A program made the translations under genes and the position numbers. From NCBI GenBank assembly GCA_947629295.1, contig CANRDH010000085.1, positions 1 to 6,791 on the forward strand: a stretch of 6,791 nt of DNA. The letters run 5' to 3'. This DNA is from an uncultured Clostridia bacterium. Lineage in GTDB: Bacteria > Bacillota > Clostridia > Oscillospirales > Acutalibacteraceae. The notes under the pieces were generated by a model, which ran no database searches, was not told the origin of the DNA, and saw nothing but the letters and a program-made list of their open reading frames with translations. Below are positions 6,141-6,791 of this stretch, one piece after another. Within the stretch, counting starts at the first letter, position 1, and each line of letters starts with the position of its first letter.

Positions 6141-6146
6141 ATTATA
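6141..6146 (-). promoter_or_regulatory. Possible -10 box for the complete ATP-grasp gene
   Basis: TATAAT on the minus strand, about 20 nt before ATG 6122. Only a poor -35 match (TGCAGA, 18 bp upstream) is present, and the leader would be very short, about a dozen bases starting at the SD. The gene may instead be read through from the upstream paralogue. Confidence 0.3.
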
Positions 6147-6248
6147 GGACTGCACGGAAGATACTCTGCACATCATCAGAAGCTTCATTTCATCCAATAA
6201 GAGTATTGACAAAATACAGGTCTGCAATAAGAACTCATAATAATTTAA

Positions 6249-6280
6249 GCTGATACAAAGGTATATTCCATTGTATCAGC
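6249..6280 (-). terminator. Hairpin between the two ATP-grasp genes; likely weak terminator
   Basis: Perfect 10-bp arms GCTGATACAA and TTGTATCAGC are separated by 12 nt that can add a GG/CC pair. It starts 7 nt past the stop of the upstream gene. On the minus strand the stem is followed by TTAAATTATT, a broken T-run, so termination may be partial. It could also be a processing or stability element. The 126 bases from here to ATG 6122 hold no other gene. Confidence 0.5.
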
Positions 6281-6287
6281 ACACTAA

Positions 6288-6791
6288 TTATTTTTTTACT
6301 TTCACACCGAAACTTTCAATAAGAGGTATAAGACCTATCCTCGGCTTATCGTCGTCGGGAAGCTGCGGAAAGTCATATGCGGGATAATCATTTCCCTCAA
6401 CTATTGCAGGACCGTCCGGCGTTATGCATACGTCCCATCCGACATAGCGGAATTCAGGAATTACCAATGCAGCCTTTTTTACAAGCTCCTTTATCTCCTT
6501 TGCATACGGTAACTTATAGCCCTCAAATTTTATTCCCGTTGCGGGGTGTGCTTCATAATTTACAAGTGCCGACGTATGTCCCTGACCTGTCACAACCCCT
6601 CTGTCAAGATCGAAATGGCAGGCAAGTCCGCCGTTTTCAAGATTGTCAACAAATTTTCCGTTGTTGCCTGTTTTGAACACGGAATAAAGTATATGTGCCT
6701 CTCCATTATTCACAAGCGTTACGATACGCAGACAGTTTATAGAATACGGATATATCTTTGCCGCCTGCGGATGCTGAATTATAACCTCCTC
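6288..6791 (-). CDS. ATP-grasp ligase, sugar-transfer-associated type (5' end outside window)
   Basis: The C-terminal 167 residues of a protein paralogous to its downstream neighbour; the frame is open to the window edge. Matching blocks in order are IYPYSINCLRIVTL (compare SVNTIRMFTF), SVFKTGNNGKFVDNLENGG (compare LKIGNGGVIDNFSSGG), YEAHPATG (compare YERHPITN), and VGWDVCITPDGPAIVEGN (compare VGWDVAIGENGPIIIEGN). The metal-binding Asp, Glu and Asn are conserved, so this copy looks functional. The tails differ: this one ends in a basic VKVKK. The ATP-binding Lys and glycine loop lie outside the window. The internal GTG at 6713 is not a start, since homology continues upstream of it. The two genes probably arose by tandem duplication and then diverged well beyond allelic similarity. 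Confidence 0.8.
   Translation of the reverse strand, partial: EEVIIQHPQAAKIYPYSINCLRIVTLVNNGEAHILYSVFKTGNNGKFVDNLENGGLACHFDLDRGVVTGQGHTSALVNYEAHPATGIKFEGYKLPYAKEIKELVKKAALVIPEFRYVGWDVCITPDGPAIVEGNDYPAYDFPQLPDDDKPRIGLIPLIESFGVKVKK

Noticed and set aside
6123..6227. 35-residue N-terminal extension of the ATP-grasp gene
   Set aside because: No SD at the upstream starts, while ATG 6122 has AAAGAGG at good spacing; the extension shows no family resemblance.

Overview
This window looks like part of a low-to-moderate GC, endospore-lineage Firmicute, probably a gut-type Clostridia member (Ruminococcus/Oscillospiraceae-like; this is inferred from gene content only). The evidence is a Rex repressor, a BofA-like sporulation membrane protein, GGAGG-type ribosome binding sites, SigA-type promoters, intrinsic terminators and a cobalamin riboswitch. 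Every credible gene is on the minus strand, so transcription runs from high to low coordinates.

Layout in transcription order. (1) 6791-6288 is the C-terminal part of an ATP-grasp protein of the sugar-transfer-associated type, followed by a hairpin at 6280-6249. (2) 6122-5124 is a complete, diverged paralogue of the same family, ending at a strong intrinsic terminator (5077-5018). (3) The promoter for the next unit is nested in that terminator: its -35 box lies inside the distal terminator arm. This unit holds rex (4933-4274), a CLC-F-type fluoride/anion transporter (4261-2966) and a BofA-like gene (2910-2650). The bofA Shine-Dalgarno is buried in a hairpin, so bofA may be expressed conditionally. 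(4) A strong promoter (TTGACA, 18 bp, TATAGT) starts the last unit. Its leader carries a cobalamin riboswitch aptamer (about 2534-2379) and a good intrinsic terminator (2264-2230). Next come a 104-residue basic protein with one homing-endonuclease-associated-repeat-like motif (2218-1904) and, 2 nt later, a large secreted protein that runs off the window (1901-1).

The most interesting element is unit 4. The secreted protein has a signal peptide, a DUF4430 domain (the bacterial relative of the transcobalamin/intrinsic factor C-terminal domain), a cadherin-like beta-sandwich, an alpha/alpha-toroid region with prenyltransferase/squalene-cyclase-type repeats, and a Ser/Glu/Gln/Asn hexapeptide tail. 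Intrinsic factor and transcobalamin are also built from an alpha6/alpha6 toroid plus this beta domain, but in the opposite order. A B12-responsive leader upstream of such a protein supports the inference that it is a surface corrinoid-capture protein, a bacterial analogue of intrinsic factor. The small repeat-containing protein between riboswitch and capture protein is unexplained.

The other units appear unrelated in function: redox-linked regulation with halide/fluoride export, and ATP-grasp ligases probably tied to cell-surface glycan or small-molecule conjugation. No tRNA, rRNA, CRISPR array, insertion sequence or plus-strand gene is supported.
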